DNA of 64,000 nucleotides from CAWDMN01 sp963803155 (GTDB lineage: Bacteria > Acidobacteriota > Terriglobia > Versatilivoradales > Versatilivoraceae), in assembly GCA_963803155.1 (NCBI GenBank), contig CAWDMN010000026.1:1-64000 (forward strand), read 5' to 3'. A model generated the notes under the pieces. The model was given only the letters and a program-made list of their open reading frames with translations. It ran no database searches and had not been told where the DNA came from. This document shows, in pieces, positions 46,184-54,660 of the stretch (its first letter is position 1; each line of letters opens with the position of its first letter). A program made the position numbers and the translations under genes.

Positions 46184-47575
46184 TCAGTCATCATCCGAAG
46201 ACGAGGAAGAACTCGTTATCAAGGGATGATCGCTTTCGGCCCAGCGGGCCATCTCAAAACGGCGTCCCCTAAGCCACTGCCAAATAGGGATGATCGCCAG
46301 CAATCCCATAGTAATAAACATGAAGGACCAGCGCGGCACATCCCGAAATATGGTGATGTGGTAATAGGCCACAGCACTCTCCGAATCCGGTTCGATGCGC
46401 AAATAATAGCGTCCCGGTGGAATCGCAAGCAGTATCACCTCATCGGAATGACTTCCCTCCGACCAGGACTCTCCACCATCCACGCCATGATAAAAGCTGA
46501 TCTCCCGGCCGAAGTCATAGGCATTGCCCGTCTCTTCGTTGATCAGCGCCATGCTCAGATAAATCCAATTGTTTTCTACATCTGCTTTGCTTCGGATCAC
46601 AATATTGGAGGTGTGAGAGGGAACGTCAAACACATCCGTCACAAAGGATTTTTCCGCCGAAGCCCGTTCAAAGCGAAAATCATTTTCATAAATCTTCTGG
46701 TTGCGGGCCAAGACGGCCAGAAAGATCTGCAGTACGAGAGCCGCCAGCCAAAAGACCACCAATAGTTTCATCAGAGGAGTGCTGGCATTTCGAAGGGGAG
46801 AAGGCTGATTTCCCGCCACCCCGATCTTGGCGGGAGGAGAGGTTTTTAATTGAAACCCCTGCCACAGGGCTTCTGGCTCTATATACTCGCCAACTGACCA
46901 GCTGACCTCGGCTTCCGAAGTCTCCCGGCTGATGATAAGAGGCGGCGCAATGAAATCGTCCACTTGAGCCGTTTCGCCTACCTGAACCCGCCAGTAAAAC
47001 TCACCCAAGACGTAGCTGACCTCGGCGCTGGCGGATTGGAAATGCAAAAAGTCGGTCCCGAGATAATTGACTCCCTGCCGTCCTCTGATTGTAATGGAAC
47101 GGGGAATGTTGGTGGTGGTTTTTACGAAATTCCAGTGCCCGTTATATTCCGTCAGCCAGCGAAAACCCTTGTAAGGATTGAAGAGCAGGTACTCGCTCCA
47201 TTCGTAGGGCACCGAATCCACTTCAATCCGCCGCCGCAAATATCCAATCAGCTCGAAGGTTTCACCTCGAATTTTTCCCCGGGCACCCAGGGGAATCAGA
47301 GGCTCGTGTTTGACCTTGGCTTGAAAAGTGGAAAGAATGCGGAAATTTTCATCGGTCAAATCAATGATGGAACCACAGGAGCCACAGGCAATGGATTCCG
47401 TCTGAGCCATTCCTCTCACGGCCAATGGGGAGCCGCAGCCGGGGCAATGCAGAGTCTTTACCTTTGGCCCCGAAGCAGATGGAGCCGCTGGAGTTGGAGG
47501 AGCGGAAGAATTGGGCAATGCAGGCTCCGCGCCGCTGTTGGTTTGATCGTTCGTCGGTTCCGGATTACCATCCAT
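46184..47575 (-). CDS. DUF4178 protein with zinc ribbon and two membrane helices
   Basis: A 463-residue protein. After a Pro/Ser-rich N-terminus, a zinc ribbon (TLHCPGCGSPLAVRG, then SIACGSCGSII) leads into a DUF4178 domain (IRGETFELIGYLRRRIEVDS, then YEWSEYLLFNPYKGFRWLTE). One transmembrane helix lies near residue 280 (LLVVFWLAALVLQIFLAVLA) and another near 430 (FMFITMGLLAIIPIWQWL), with an extracytoplasmic beta-rich domain between. It ends in a Ser/Asp tract. It overlaps the upstream DUF4178 gene by 11 nt. Role unknown; likely a membrane partner in the cluster. Confidence 0.85.
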   Translation of the reverse strand: MDGNPEPTNDQTNSGAEPALPNSSAPPTPAAPSASGPKVKTLHCPGCGSPLAVRGMAQTESIACGSCGSIIDLTDENFRILSTFQAKVKHEPLIPLGARGKIRGETFELIGYLRRRIEVDSVPYEWSEYLLFNPYKGFRWLTEYNGHWNFVKTTTNIPRSITIRGRQGVNYLGTDFLHFQSASAEVSYVLGEFYWRVQVGETAQVDDFIAPPLIISRETSEAEVSWSVGEYIEPEALWQGFQLKTSPPAKIGVAGNQPSPLRNASTPLMKLLVVFWLAALVLQIFLAVLARNQKIYENDFRFERASAEKSFVTDVFDVPSHTSNIVIRSKADVENNWIYLSMALINEETGNAYDFGREISFYHGVDGGESWSEGSHSDEVILLAIPPGRYYLRIEPDSESAVAYYHITIFRDVPRWSFMFITMGLLAIIPIWQWLRGRRFEMARWAESDHPLITSSSSSSDDD

Positions 47576-48194
47576 CGAATTCCCTCAACCCGTTAAGGTG
47601 AAGTTGCTCAAATTCCACATATTCCCCCAAAAAAACCAAAGGGGATTCTTCACTGTAGTCCAGCGTGGCAAACCGGTTGGATCCGCCGGAGAGATCCACG
47701 ACCGGCGCTTCATACCCGGCTCCCACCCGGAAAGGGAGTTCCCCTTCACCAGCCACGCAATAGGCTGAATCAATGTTAGTGATGGAATATTCGTTTCCGT
47801 TGATAGCAATTTTCCGCCCCACGCGGAGTTCCGCAAAGGAAGGAATCGACTCCTTCACTTCCGTCAGAAAGGAGACCATATAATTCCCTTGGGCCTCCCC
47901 TAACCAGCCGGAACGCATGTCATCAAAAAGCAAATGCCACTCATTCCAAAAACCGGCCCCAAACTTCAACTGAATGCGCCCTACGGCCGCAAAGTGAATA
48001 TTCCGGTATTTCCCCTCCGCGCGCAGTTGCATCGGCGAGCCATCTTCCTGGAGTTCCGCCATCCGGCCTACATTTTCCAGGTTCAAATCATGGCGAACCA
48101 GCGTGGACCGGCAAAATTCACAAATCGCCATGATGGAGGCCGCGGATTGAAAAACCACTCTAGCGCCGCAGGACGGGCAATTTGTCGCATACAT
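47565..48194 (-). CDS. Short soluble DUF4178 protein
   Basis: About 209 residues starting MYATNCPSCGARVVFQSAAS, an N-terminal zinc ribbon (CPSC, then ICEFCRSTLV), followed by one DUF4178 domain (LQLRAEGKYR-like beta strands with EWHLLFDDMRSGWLGEAQGN). No membrane helix. ATG 48194 is chosen for the conserved zinc ribbon; an in-frame ATG at 48272 would extend it into the speD gene. It overlaps speD by 35 nt and the larger DUF4178 gene by 11 nt, implying coupled translation. Confidence 0.83.
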   Translation of the reverse strand: MYATNCPSCGARVVFQSAASIMAICEFCRSTLVRHDLNLENVGRMAELQEDGSPMQLRAEGKYRNIHFAAVGRIQLKFGAGFWNEWHLLFDDMRSGWLGEAQGNYMVSFLTEVKESIPSFAELRVGRKIAINGNEYSITNIDSAYCVAGEGELPFRVGAGYEAPVVDLSGGSNRFATLDYSEESPLVFLGEYVEFEQLHLNGLREFDGW

Positions 48195-48531
48195 AATTCC
48201 GCTCACATTCTTCGACGTGAATCCGCCGGGCGCCCAACCGATCCGCCAAGAGCCCTTGCCAGTTTGGCACACTCCGACGCCGGCAACAAAAAAGATTCAG
48301 ACAAGCCGATTGATATTCCGGGAAGGTATGAATCGTCAAGTGCGATTCCTGCAAAAGCAGAAGCCCCGTCAAGCCCCCCGTATGAGGGAACTGGCGCCAG
48401 AGGGCTTCCCCTACCGGCCTCAAATGCAGGTCGGCAACCAGAAATTGAAAGAGATCCTTTAAAGCGGACGAATCTCTCAGCCGCTTGGGATCACACTCAT
48501 AGGCTTCAACCAACCACTCAATGCCGCCCAA
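48160..48531 (-). CDS. speD: S-adenosylmethionine decarboxylase proenzyme
   Basis: A 123-residue prokaryotic-type AdoMetDC. The self-cleaving Glu-Ser site is in LLLQESHLTIHTFPEYQSAC, where Ser becomes the pyruvoyl group, with the catalytic His three residues later. It begins at TTG 48531 behind a GGAGG site. Its product, decarboxylated SAM, is the aminopropyl donor for the spermidine synthase downstream. It overlaps the following DUF4178 gene by 35 nt. The N-terminal segment LGGIEWLVEAYECDP is typical. Confidence 0.9.
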   Translation of the reverse strand: MGGIEWLVEAYECDPKRLRDSSALKDLFQFLVADLHLRPVGEALWRQFPHTGGLTGLLLLQESHLTIHTFPEYQSACLNLFCCRRRSVPNWQGLLADRLGARRIHVEECERNYVCDKLPVLRR

Positions 48532-48568
48532 AGGGAGCCTCCGGAAAAGGCGCTAAATGTAAGACTTA

Positions 48569-48835
48569 TGTAATTTGTACCACGAAGATCACGAAGCGCA
48601 CGAAGATGTTCGAATTACGAAGTATCAATATTTCCTATTCCAAGATTTATCCTGGGTAATTCTCCATCATACCCATCGATTCCAACCATTAGATCCATTT
48701 GGTGGTTTTATCGCACAATGGAAATTGCCCGAAAGATCTAAAATCTTTATTTATTATTTCAGGCAGTTTTACCCAGCGAAAGCCATAAAGACTCTCAATA
48801 TTTTTCTTCGTGCTCTTCGTGGTTATATTTTTGAG
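48569..48835. mobile_element. Short inverted-repeat (MITE-like) element
   Basis: The left end reads ACCACGAAGATCACGAAG plus further CGCACGAAG units, and the right end reads CTTCGTGCTCTTCGTGGT, its near-complement. The CACGAAG-type terminal repeat is a widespread dispersed sequence in environmental genomes and is often found next to GxxExxY-type genes, but the 200 bases between carry no intact gene. It lies between the SPFH and speD genes. No target duplication is obvious. Confidence 0.6.
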
Positions 48836-48851
48836 TCAGCAAAAGTATCAC

Positions 48852-49853
48852 TCAGACCAACTTCTTCAATAGCTCGGCTTTCTTGGCTTCGAATTCTTCC
48901 TTGGTCAATATGCCTTTGACTGTCAGCTCATGCAATTTTTCCAAGGTGGCCGTTACGTCAGCGGCAACATCCGTAGCCGCTTGGGGAGGCTGCATGGCTC
49001 CAGACATACTCGCCGCCATGGTTTGACCAATCGATAATCCCGCCCCAAGGCCGACTCCAATTCCAGCTCCGCCTCCTTCGTTGGCCGCGGCAATGGGAAT
49101 GCTTTGGGCCGTCTGATATTGTGTATAACGCCCCATGTCGCCGATCAATCCCATGCCGATCCTTTGATCGAGGATCTTCTGCAATTCATCCGGCATGGAA
49201 ACATTCTGAACTTGGAGAGTGTCGAGGGCGAGCCCCAACCTCTTGAATTCCGGGGCCATCTTTTCCTTGATCTTCTGACCCAGCTCATCCTGGTTGGCCG
49301 CCATATCGAGAAATGGAATGGAGGAAGAGGCGAACAAGTCAGTAATCGAAGAAATAATGGTGTTCCGAAGCTGCCCTTCCAGATCAGTAACCGTGTAGAG
49401 GTCTCGCGTGCCGCTGATCTGCGTATAGAAAGCCCGCGGATCTTCAATCTTATAGGAGTAAATCCCAAAGGCCCGCAACCGGACCGCGCCGAATTCCTTG
49501 TCCCGGATGGTAATCGGATTGGCCGTCCCCCATTTCTGGTTCAACTGCAGCCGGGTGCTGAAAAAGTACACGTCCGATTTGAAAGGGGATTGGAACATCT
49601 TGTCCCAATTCATCAGGTTGGTCAAAAGGGGCAGAGTCTGTGTGGTTAGCTTATAAAGCCCGGGGCCAAAAACGTCGGCTATGAGGCCCTCGTTGACGAA
49701 AATGGACATTTGTGAATCCCTGACCGTAAGCTGGCCCCCATATTGAATTTCGAAATCCTGCATGGGGTAGCGATAGGCCAGCACTCCATCCGTTTCTTCC
49801 ACCCAATGGATGACATCAATAAATTGTTTCTTCAAGAAATCTTTCAGTCCCAT
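48852..49853 (-). CDS. SPFH-domain protein with C-terminal SHOCT motif
   Basis: A 333-residue protein of the YdjI/virion-core-like SPFH type. It opens MGLKDFLKKQFIDVIHWVEE and continues with a band-7 fold (DSQMSIFVNEGLIADVFGPG, then YFFSTRLQLNQKWGTANPI). A Gly/Ala-rich linker (GAGIGVGLGAGLSIGQ) leads to a terminal SHOCT helix pair (LHELTVKGILTKEEFEAKKA). SPFH proteins form membrane-associated oligomers. Here it is the first gene of the polyamine-linked cluster. GGAGATAA precedes the ATG. A scaffold role in the membrane is likely, not shown. Confidence 0.9.
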   Translation of the reverse strand: MGLKDFLKKQFIDVIHWVEETDGVLAYRYPMQDFEIQYGGQLTVRDSQMSIFVNEGLIADVFGPGLYKLTTQTLPLLTNLMNWDKMFQSPFKSDVYFFSTRLQLNQKWGTANPITIRDKEFGAVRLRAFGIYSYKIEDPRAFYTQISGTRDLYTVTDLEGQLRNTIISSITDLFASSSIPFLDMAANQDELGQKIKEKMAPEFKRLGLALDTLQVQNVSMPDELQKILDQRIGMGLIGDMGRYTQYQTAQSIPIAAANEGGGAGIGVGLGAGLSIGQTMAASMSGAMQPPQAATDVAADVTATLEKLHELTVKGILTKEEFEAKKAELLKKLV

Positions 49854-50310
49854 TTATCTCCTCCCTGCCGTGGAATTTGCCGATCGAAAAGGCATTCCTT
49901 GCTTTGGATTGGTGGAATGGACCTCAAAACCCGTTGTTTTCTTTCTGCCTGCACTATACTCGATTTCCCCAAAGATGCAAAGCCGGAAGGTACACGCTTC
50001 CTCTGCGGTATCCCACCGGTTTCGACAACTTTCTGTTTAGAGAGTACGCAAGACTTTCTTAATTGTTGCATGGATATTTAGGCTTACGAAAGCGTCGTTT
50101 CAGCCTTGCTCATTCTCCAAAATTCAAGGAGGCAAAATTCTTTTATTCCCCTGCAACAAGCGGGTAGGGTAATCATCAGGTGTGCCTCCATTGTCAAATC
50201 CTGGATTGCTCCACCCGTAGGCTCCAATAAACAATGGCAAAGTCCCGATAGAATGCGGACACTCTACTTGGTATAATATGGCTACAACGGGAGCATTTCG
50301 GAGGAATACC
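49854..50310. other. Divergent intergenic region with an extended -10 promoter
   Basis: About 450 bases. TATAAT at 50272-50277 is preceded by TGG, giving an extended -10 element pointing to the right, 34 nt before the small frame at 50311. No -35 match. It should also hold the leftward promoter of the SPFH-polyamine cluster. Confidence 0.5.
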
Positions 50311-50385
50311 ATGGCCGAAGGAACACTTCAGTCCGTGGCCGATGTGGTTCAAACCAATCGCACACTTCTGGCTTTTGTGGCATGA
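50311..50385 (+). CDS. Possible 24-residue small ORF
   Basis: Reads MAEGTLQSVADVVQTNRTLL then AFVA and stops at TGA (50383-50385). A near-perfect ribosome site CGGAGGAAT lies just upstream, and an extended -10 promoter is at 50272. In the same frame past the TGA, 18 further codons (starting GVVLSQIYTR) run to a second TGA, so this may be a slightly longer gene interrupted by a nonsense change. Function unknown. Confidence 0.4.
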   Translation: MAEGTLQSVADVVQTNRTLLAFVA

Positions 50386-50485
50386 GGCGTTGTTTTGAGT
50401 CAGATATATACGCGGCCAAATAGAATTATTTTAAAGAAATGAATGGGCCATGGGCCTTTGACCTATCTGACAAGAGCGATTGAAA

Positions 50486-50821
50486 ATGACTTTTTTCGAA
50501 AGAAAGAAATTGCGGCGGCAGTCCCAGCGGGTGCTCTACAAAAAGCAAATCGAATACATTTTCGGCACGGAGGAATTCACTCGATTTGCGGAAAATCTGA
50601 GCACAAGTGGAATCTTTATCAAAACGCCAACCCCGCTTCCACCACACTCGAACTTGGTTATCCGCATTCCTCAAGAACATGGGGATGCGCTTCAATTGGA
50701 AGGAATCGTCAGACATAGCCGAGAGGGGCGCGGGATGGGCGTGCGTTTCTCCGCTCTCTCGCCTGAAGATCAGAAGAAGCTGGAAGAGATCATCAAACCC
50801 CGGTGGTGGGCCGAAGTTTGA
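50486..50821 (+). CDS. Single-domain PilZ protein
   Basis: A 111-residue protein consisting of one PilZ domain. The RxxxR element is seen in KLRRQSQRVLY and the second motif in ENLSTSGIFIKT, followed by VRHSREGRGMGVRFSAL. PilZ domains bind cyclic di-GMP and alter the activity of partner proteins or motility and surface functions. The start at ATG 50486 has only a weak ribosome site; TTG 50480 is an alternative. Confidence 0.82.
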   Translation: MTFFERKKLRRQSQRVLYKKQIEYIFGTEEFTRFAENLSTSGIFIKTPTPLPPHSNLVIRIPQEHGDALQLEGIVRHSREGRGMGVRFSALSPEDQKKLEEIIKPRWWAEV

Positions 50822-51254
50822 GATAAAATTCGAAATCGGAAAAGGCTTAGTCGCGGGAGGAAGCCAGTCGTTTATGCCGCGCTCGCGCAAAAGGGAATGT
50901 GAGTTCGGGCCCGAGTCTCTCGATCTGGTCATTCATTATGCCGCGGCGCAGACGAATGTGCACCTCTTCACAACGGAGATCGGGATCGCCCCGGAGGACG
51001 AAACGCGTCGTGTCGAAAACATCAAGCGGGCGCTCGCCAGCGCGCCGAATTGTCCGCAGAGACAAAATTGACGTCAGCGGCTACCTCCAACTGCCGTTGA
51101 TGGACAACTTCGAGTGGATCTTCCGCTATCGTTCATAATTCGGCCTAGTCGCAGTTAACCGCGAAACGCGGGAGCGGACGGTCAAATCGAACAATCATTT
51201 CCTCGGTGAGATGGCCAGGAGCAACCGAATGTGAGGACTCCTGCTTGCGCCACA
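50822..51254. other. GC-richer gap without a supported gene
   Basis: About 430 bases. Overlapping open frames exist on both strands around 50850-51140 (for example a minus-strand frame reading DVFDTTRFVLRGDPDLRCEE), but none has family features or a ribosome site that decides between them. It could hold a decayed gene. Confidence 0.4.
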
Positions 51255-51851
51255 TCATTCGCTCGCTGGTTTCTTTTCGCTCTGAACTCTTTGTGCCTTG
51301 CGAACGACTGTTGCAGCAACTCTTTGGGCAATCTGCTTCCTGTCGATTTTGTGGGCATTTTCGATAAACGCTTTGAACTCAAGAGTCTGTTCAATAGCCT
51401 CCACTTCAGTTCTGCCGTAGAGCGGAATACAATGGGCAAGATCGAATAGATCTGGATTAAATTCCCTGGGAAGATAAGCAAGGGCGTCCCCCAAAAACCT
51501 GAGAGCGCCGATGCGATAACCACCCCGCGATTGAGGAATGCTCCATCCCCTTCGCCGGAGTTGCGGCCCTTGAATGAATCGGCTTTTCACCAAGGCATAA
51601 TCCGCTTCCACATGAAAAACATTGCATCTGCCAATTTCGGGCAGCAAAGCCTGATGGCAGATGGGACAATACTCCACGGAAGGATCGGCAGAATCCAAAC
51701 CAGCCATGAGAGGCTTGAGTCTGGTTGCCAATTTCTCCCGATTGCCCGCGAAATGTCCGGCATGGTCTTGATTATTTATTCCTCCCTGCCGTTGATTCAG
51801 CCGGGCATGCGCCGCATAGTGTTCAGTCGATGGACGGGGTTTCTTTTCCAT
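51255..51851 (-). CDS. Hypothetical protein with a CxxC motif
   Basis: About 198 residues from MEKKPRPSTEHYAAHARLNQ, where GAGG lies upstream. A longer in-frame start at 52118 exists but that part has low-complexity, shadow-like composition. The body carries a CPICHQALLPEIGRC zinc-ribbon-like segment and a conserved-looking block RRRGWSIPQSRGGYRIGAL, and ends in a basic helix (RVAATVVRKAQRVQ). Family not recognised. It may be a nucleic-acid or metal-binding protein. Confidence 0.5.
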   Translation of the reverse strand: MEKKPRPSTEHYAAHARLNQRQGGINNQDHAGHFAGNREKLATRLKPLMAGLDSADPSVEYCPICHQALLPEIGRCNVFHVEADYALVKSRFIQGPQLRRRGWSIPQSRGGYRIGALRFLGDALAYLPREFNPDLFDLAHCIPLYGRTEVEAIEQTLEFKAFIENAHKIDRKQIAQRVAATVVRKAQRVQSEKKPASE

Positions 51852-52322
51852 GATGCCTCGTCCCAAGAATAATGCATCCGTGGAATATTTGCTCAATTTT
51901 TCCAGTGCGGCCTCCGCCGAGCCTTGCTGCGCATTAAAGCCTCGAGAAGCGAATTTGCGGCGCGCGAAGCGCGAGGAACTGCCAACGGAGGGAGCAGTTG
52001 CCGCACCAATGGAAAGCGACCGCCTCGCCAAAATATCCAAGGGCATATCGGCACGAACCTCTGGGATTAAAACGCAACGAGGGGCAATGGCATAAGATTG
52101 TGAGCTTGGGCAATCCATGCAAACTATGTAATTTTTGGAGCAGTGTGTAAATATTTCCTACCTTGGCGGCCACTCCGTCAATCCTAAATCTCCAATTAGT
52201 TAACATTTAAGCAAATATAATTTCGATCGGAAACGCTCCTTTGGAACCTTGATTGCTAATTTCATCCCTTAGCATTGAAAATTTATTGGGTCAAATTTCA
52301 TCTCTTTTGGGGAGGGTGAAAA
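51852..52322. other. Gap upstream of the secreted protein gene
   Basis: About 470 bases. Minus-strand frames continue through here, including one reading WRFRIDGVAAKVGNIYTLLQ, but I cannot support a gene. The last 120 bases are AT-rich and probably hold the promoter of the gene at 52323. Confidence 0.4.
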
Positions 52323-53105
52323 ATGAAAGCGTGGAACAGTGGAAGGATTAATTTGGTTTTAATCGCCTCATTTCTGGTATTGGCTTTTTTCTCATTTGTG
52401 CTGGCTCAAGGCAATAGCGGCCATGACCGTGACCGCAACCCACACGTTAACGGAAGTTCCAACGGCTGGATTCCACCGGGATTGAGCCGTTCCGAGCATC
52501 TTGTTCCTTCTTACTTCCTTGGTGAATCAGGTGAGATGGTGAACCTGGAATTTTTCGGCGGGCCCTATTTCAATCAGGGAGCGGTTTATGTATTCACCAG
52601 AAACACGGGTGGGAATGTCGATTCCGTCAGCGCATCGCCAGCGGTTTGGGTTCTTTCCGCCTTCGAAACGATACCGCCGGTTAATGGAAAGCCATCATGG
52701 CAACTCGACTTAACACCGGCGAAAATTTCGGCCCCGGTTTTCGCCCCCGACGGCAAAATCCTTTTGGCGGGTTTCGATCAAGACCTCTCCGCCGCGGATG
52801 TGGAATCTTCCGATCAGGATATTATGTCGGCCAACAAAAAGACCATCACTTCCGTTCTAGAGGTAATTGATCAGAAAAAGGGATTAGTGCTTCTGGAAAT
52901 TCCCTTCCAGGGCGAATGGATTACCGGGGTGACGACGGATACGGGGAATCCCTACAATATTTATGTAATGACTTATTCTCTGAAGGATGCAAATGTTGTG
53001 ACGCCGAACCAGAACTCCAACAGCATCCAAAACCGAATTCAGAAAAACCTTTACATACTTACTCTCAAAACCACGGTCAAACCAGCGCCAATTCTCCTCC
53101 CGTGA
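52323..53105 (+). CDS. Secreted hypothetical protein
   Basis: A 260-residue protein with a clear signal peptide (NLVLIASFLVLAFFSFVLAQ) and a mature region rich in Asn, Ser, Pro and aromatic residues, predicted mostly beta (for example FGGPYFNQGAVYVFTRNTGG and SWQLDLTPAKISAPVFAPDG). GGGGAGGGTG precedes the ATG. It has no recognisable domain. It is followed by two convergent minus-strand signalling genes. Confidence 0.7.
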   Translation: MKAWNSGRINLVLIASFLVLAFFSFVLAQGNSGHDRDRNPHVNGSSNGWIPPGLSRSEHLVPSYFLGESGEMVNLEFFGGPYFNQGAVYVFTRNTGGNVDSVSASPAVWVLSAFETIPPVNGKPSWQLDLTPAKISAPVFAPDGKILLAGFDQDLSAADVESSDQDIMSANKKTITSVLEVIDQKKGLVLLEIPFQGEWITGVTTDTGNPYNIYVMTYSLKDANVVTPNQNSNSIQNRIQKNLYILTLKTTVKPAPILLP

Positions 53106-53177
53106 TTCTTCGCCTCTCCTGCTGCCGGCAGGCGGTCTTCTCTTCGGACCGTCTGCCGTTCCCTTGCTAAGAGCTGC

Positions 53178-53708
53178 TTATCCCGCCGCCTTTACCTCTT
53201 CATGAGTTTCCACAAATTGGGCGATCATTTCCAAGAAATTGTCTGGGATTGAGGTCCACTTCAGGGCGATCAGTTTTTGCCCAAAATGGTTCTTCCCCCA
53301 AATTTCTTCGAACCGTACCACTTCACCAAAGGCAGTGAGCGGGGTTGGCCGGTCCGGGAGATAAAACCGGACTTTTAGTACAGCCCCAACATCGACCGCC
53401 TTGTCCGCCCGCATGGCCAAACCGCCAATGCTGACATTTTCCATCTTGGCCTTCAGATTCACGGGATTCCCATGGGAGTTGGGTTCAGCCGCTCCCGCAC
53501 AATTCACAGGCACATTGCAGACGGCCCGCTTATGAGTACGCTGCGGGACCGTCTCCAAGTCAGAAATAGCTTGGACAACTAGCGGGGTTCGTCCTCGCGA
53601 TGCGGGAGAATGGACGATAGCCGTGAATCGCAGGAATGAACCCTCTTTCAGACATGCGAGGCGAACCTTTTCTCCCTTCTTGAACTCCTCCCGGCATCCC
53701 GGATCCAA
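53178..53708 (-). CDS. PilZ-domain protein with N-terminal YcgR-like domain
   Basis: At least 176 residues. An N-terminal barrel (FKKGEKVRLACLKEGSFLRF) precedes a PilZ domain with RTHKRAVCNVPV and ENVSIGGLAMRA, the cyclic-di-GMP binding elements. TTG at 53708 is the only plausible start codon in the frame, but it has no ribosome site. The frame stays open and protein-like (SRERFIPPCFVVSTECVSGL) upstream as far as the stop of the receiver-domain gene, which is in the same frame. The two may be one gene interrupted by a single TGA, or the true start is unusual. Confidence 0.7.
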   Translation of the reverse strand: MDPGCREEFKKGEKVRLACLKEGSFLRFTAIVHSPASRGRTPLVVQAISDLETVPQRTHKRAVCNVPVNCAGAAEPNSHGNPVNLKAKMENVSIGGLAMRADKAVDVGAVLKVRFYLPDRPTPLTAFGEVVRFEEIWGKNHFGQKLIALKWTSIPDNFLEMIAQFVETHEEVKAAG

Positions 53709-53804
53709 TGAGATATTCCAGAGCCCGGAAACGCATTCCGTGGAGACAACAAAGCAAGGAGGGATGAAGCGTTCACGGGAGGTTAAAGTGATTCGGCCAG
53801 TGAC

Positions 53805-54236
53805 TCACGCAAAAACATCTTCCGGGATAAGCGACGCCGGTTCTTCCACGCAAAGATCAATCCCTTCAAAAAAGGGGGCAATGGCATTTTCCACCGACTG
53901 GTAGCGTAGTGGTTTATGGATATGCGCGCTGAATGGAGAGGCTTTGCCTTTCCAGTAGAGCTCCTGATCCCCTTCCTGGGAGAGACAAACAAGGGGGATG
54001 GCGGCATATTTGCCGCCAAGCGCGCGGATCCCGATCACTATATTGTCGAACTCCAAGTCAGGCAGCCGAATGCTTGAGATCACCAAATCATATGGTTTTT
54101 CAATCGCAGTGCAGAGCAATGATCTGCCGTCGGCCACTTCGTCCACTTCGAAGCCCATTTGCGAAAGAAATTTTCTCAATAAGGTCCGGTTGATTTGCCC
54201 CGGATCGGCCACTAAACAACATAATTTACAAGACAT
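53805..54236 (-). CDS. Receiver-like domain lacking the phospho-acceptor Asp
   Basis: About 143 residues from MSCKLCCLVADPGQINRTLL. The fold of a response-regulator receiver is visible, with the conserved Lys in HIHKPLRYQ. The acceptor position, however, reads YDLVISSIRLPDL, with Ser 55 where Asp is expected, and the acidic pair is reduced to AD. It should be an atypical, phosphorylation-independent receiver. It ends with TGA 33 codons before the PilZ frame and in the same frame as it. Starts at 54254 or 54347 are possible; none has a good ribosome site. Confidence 0.68.
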   Translation of the reverse strand: MSCKLCCLVADPGQINRTLLRKFLSQMGFEVDEVADGRSLLCTAIEKPYDLVISSIRLPDLEFDNIVIGIRALGGKYAAIPLVCLSQEGDQELYWKGKASPFSAHIHKPLRYQSVENAIAPFFEGIDLCVEEPASLIPEDVFA

Positions 54237-54347
54237 AACGCGTGCCTTTGCCATCAAAATCGCAGGGGGTGGATCTCCTCGGATAAGCAAATTGATCGTT
54301 CTATCCAACCATCTATCACTGAAAAGAGAGGGGAAAAAGGAAATCAA

Positions 54348-54660
54348 ATAATATACTTTCTCCTCGGCTCGTCATTTTATCGCAGTAGCTGATTCCCTTC
54401 AAACGGATTGCTCCCTCGCATCCTGGGCGCTTTTAGCTGAGCGGGCTGGTTCATTAGTAAATAACTTATCCAGGCAGATAGAGCAAAAATTAATGGAAAT
54501 CTTTCTGAGACGCCGTCTCATTTTCTCCCGAGTTGCACCCAAAACACTCGCCCCGGAGGATCAATTATCGCGGATTTTGTGCTCTAGCGCTAAGCTTGGC
54601 AGTGGACGGGATGCCGCTACCCATGAGCTTTGTCTCTGTCCTGTGTCTCGTACAATGACT
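54348..54660. other. Gap between cstA and the receiver gene
   Basis: About 310 bases with no supported gene and no terminator that I can recognise. Confidence 0.45.

Noticed and set aside
48575..48919. Plus-strand frame with HEDHEAHED sequence
   Set aside because: It is the translated CACGAAG-type terminal repeat and runs antisense into the SPFH gene.
50383..50385. Selenocysteine codon at the in-frame TGA
   Set aside because: No SECIS-like hairpin directly follows, the context is a hydrophobic stretch without a redox motif, and no selenoprotein genes are nearby.
50847..51065. Minus-strand 72-residue frame as a gene
   Set aside because: Overlapping plus-strand frames are equally plausible, there is no ribosome site and no recognised family.
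51852..52118. N-terminal extension of the hypothetical gene at 51255
   Set aside because: The extension is Ser/Arg/Ala-rich and shadow-like, whereas a ribosome site supports the start at 51851.
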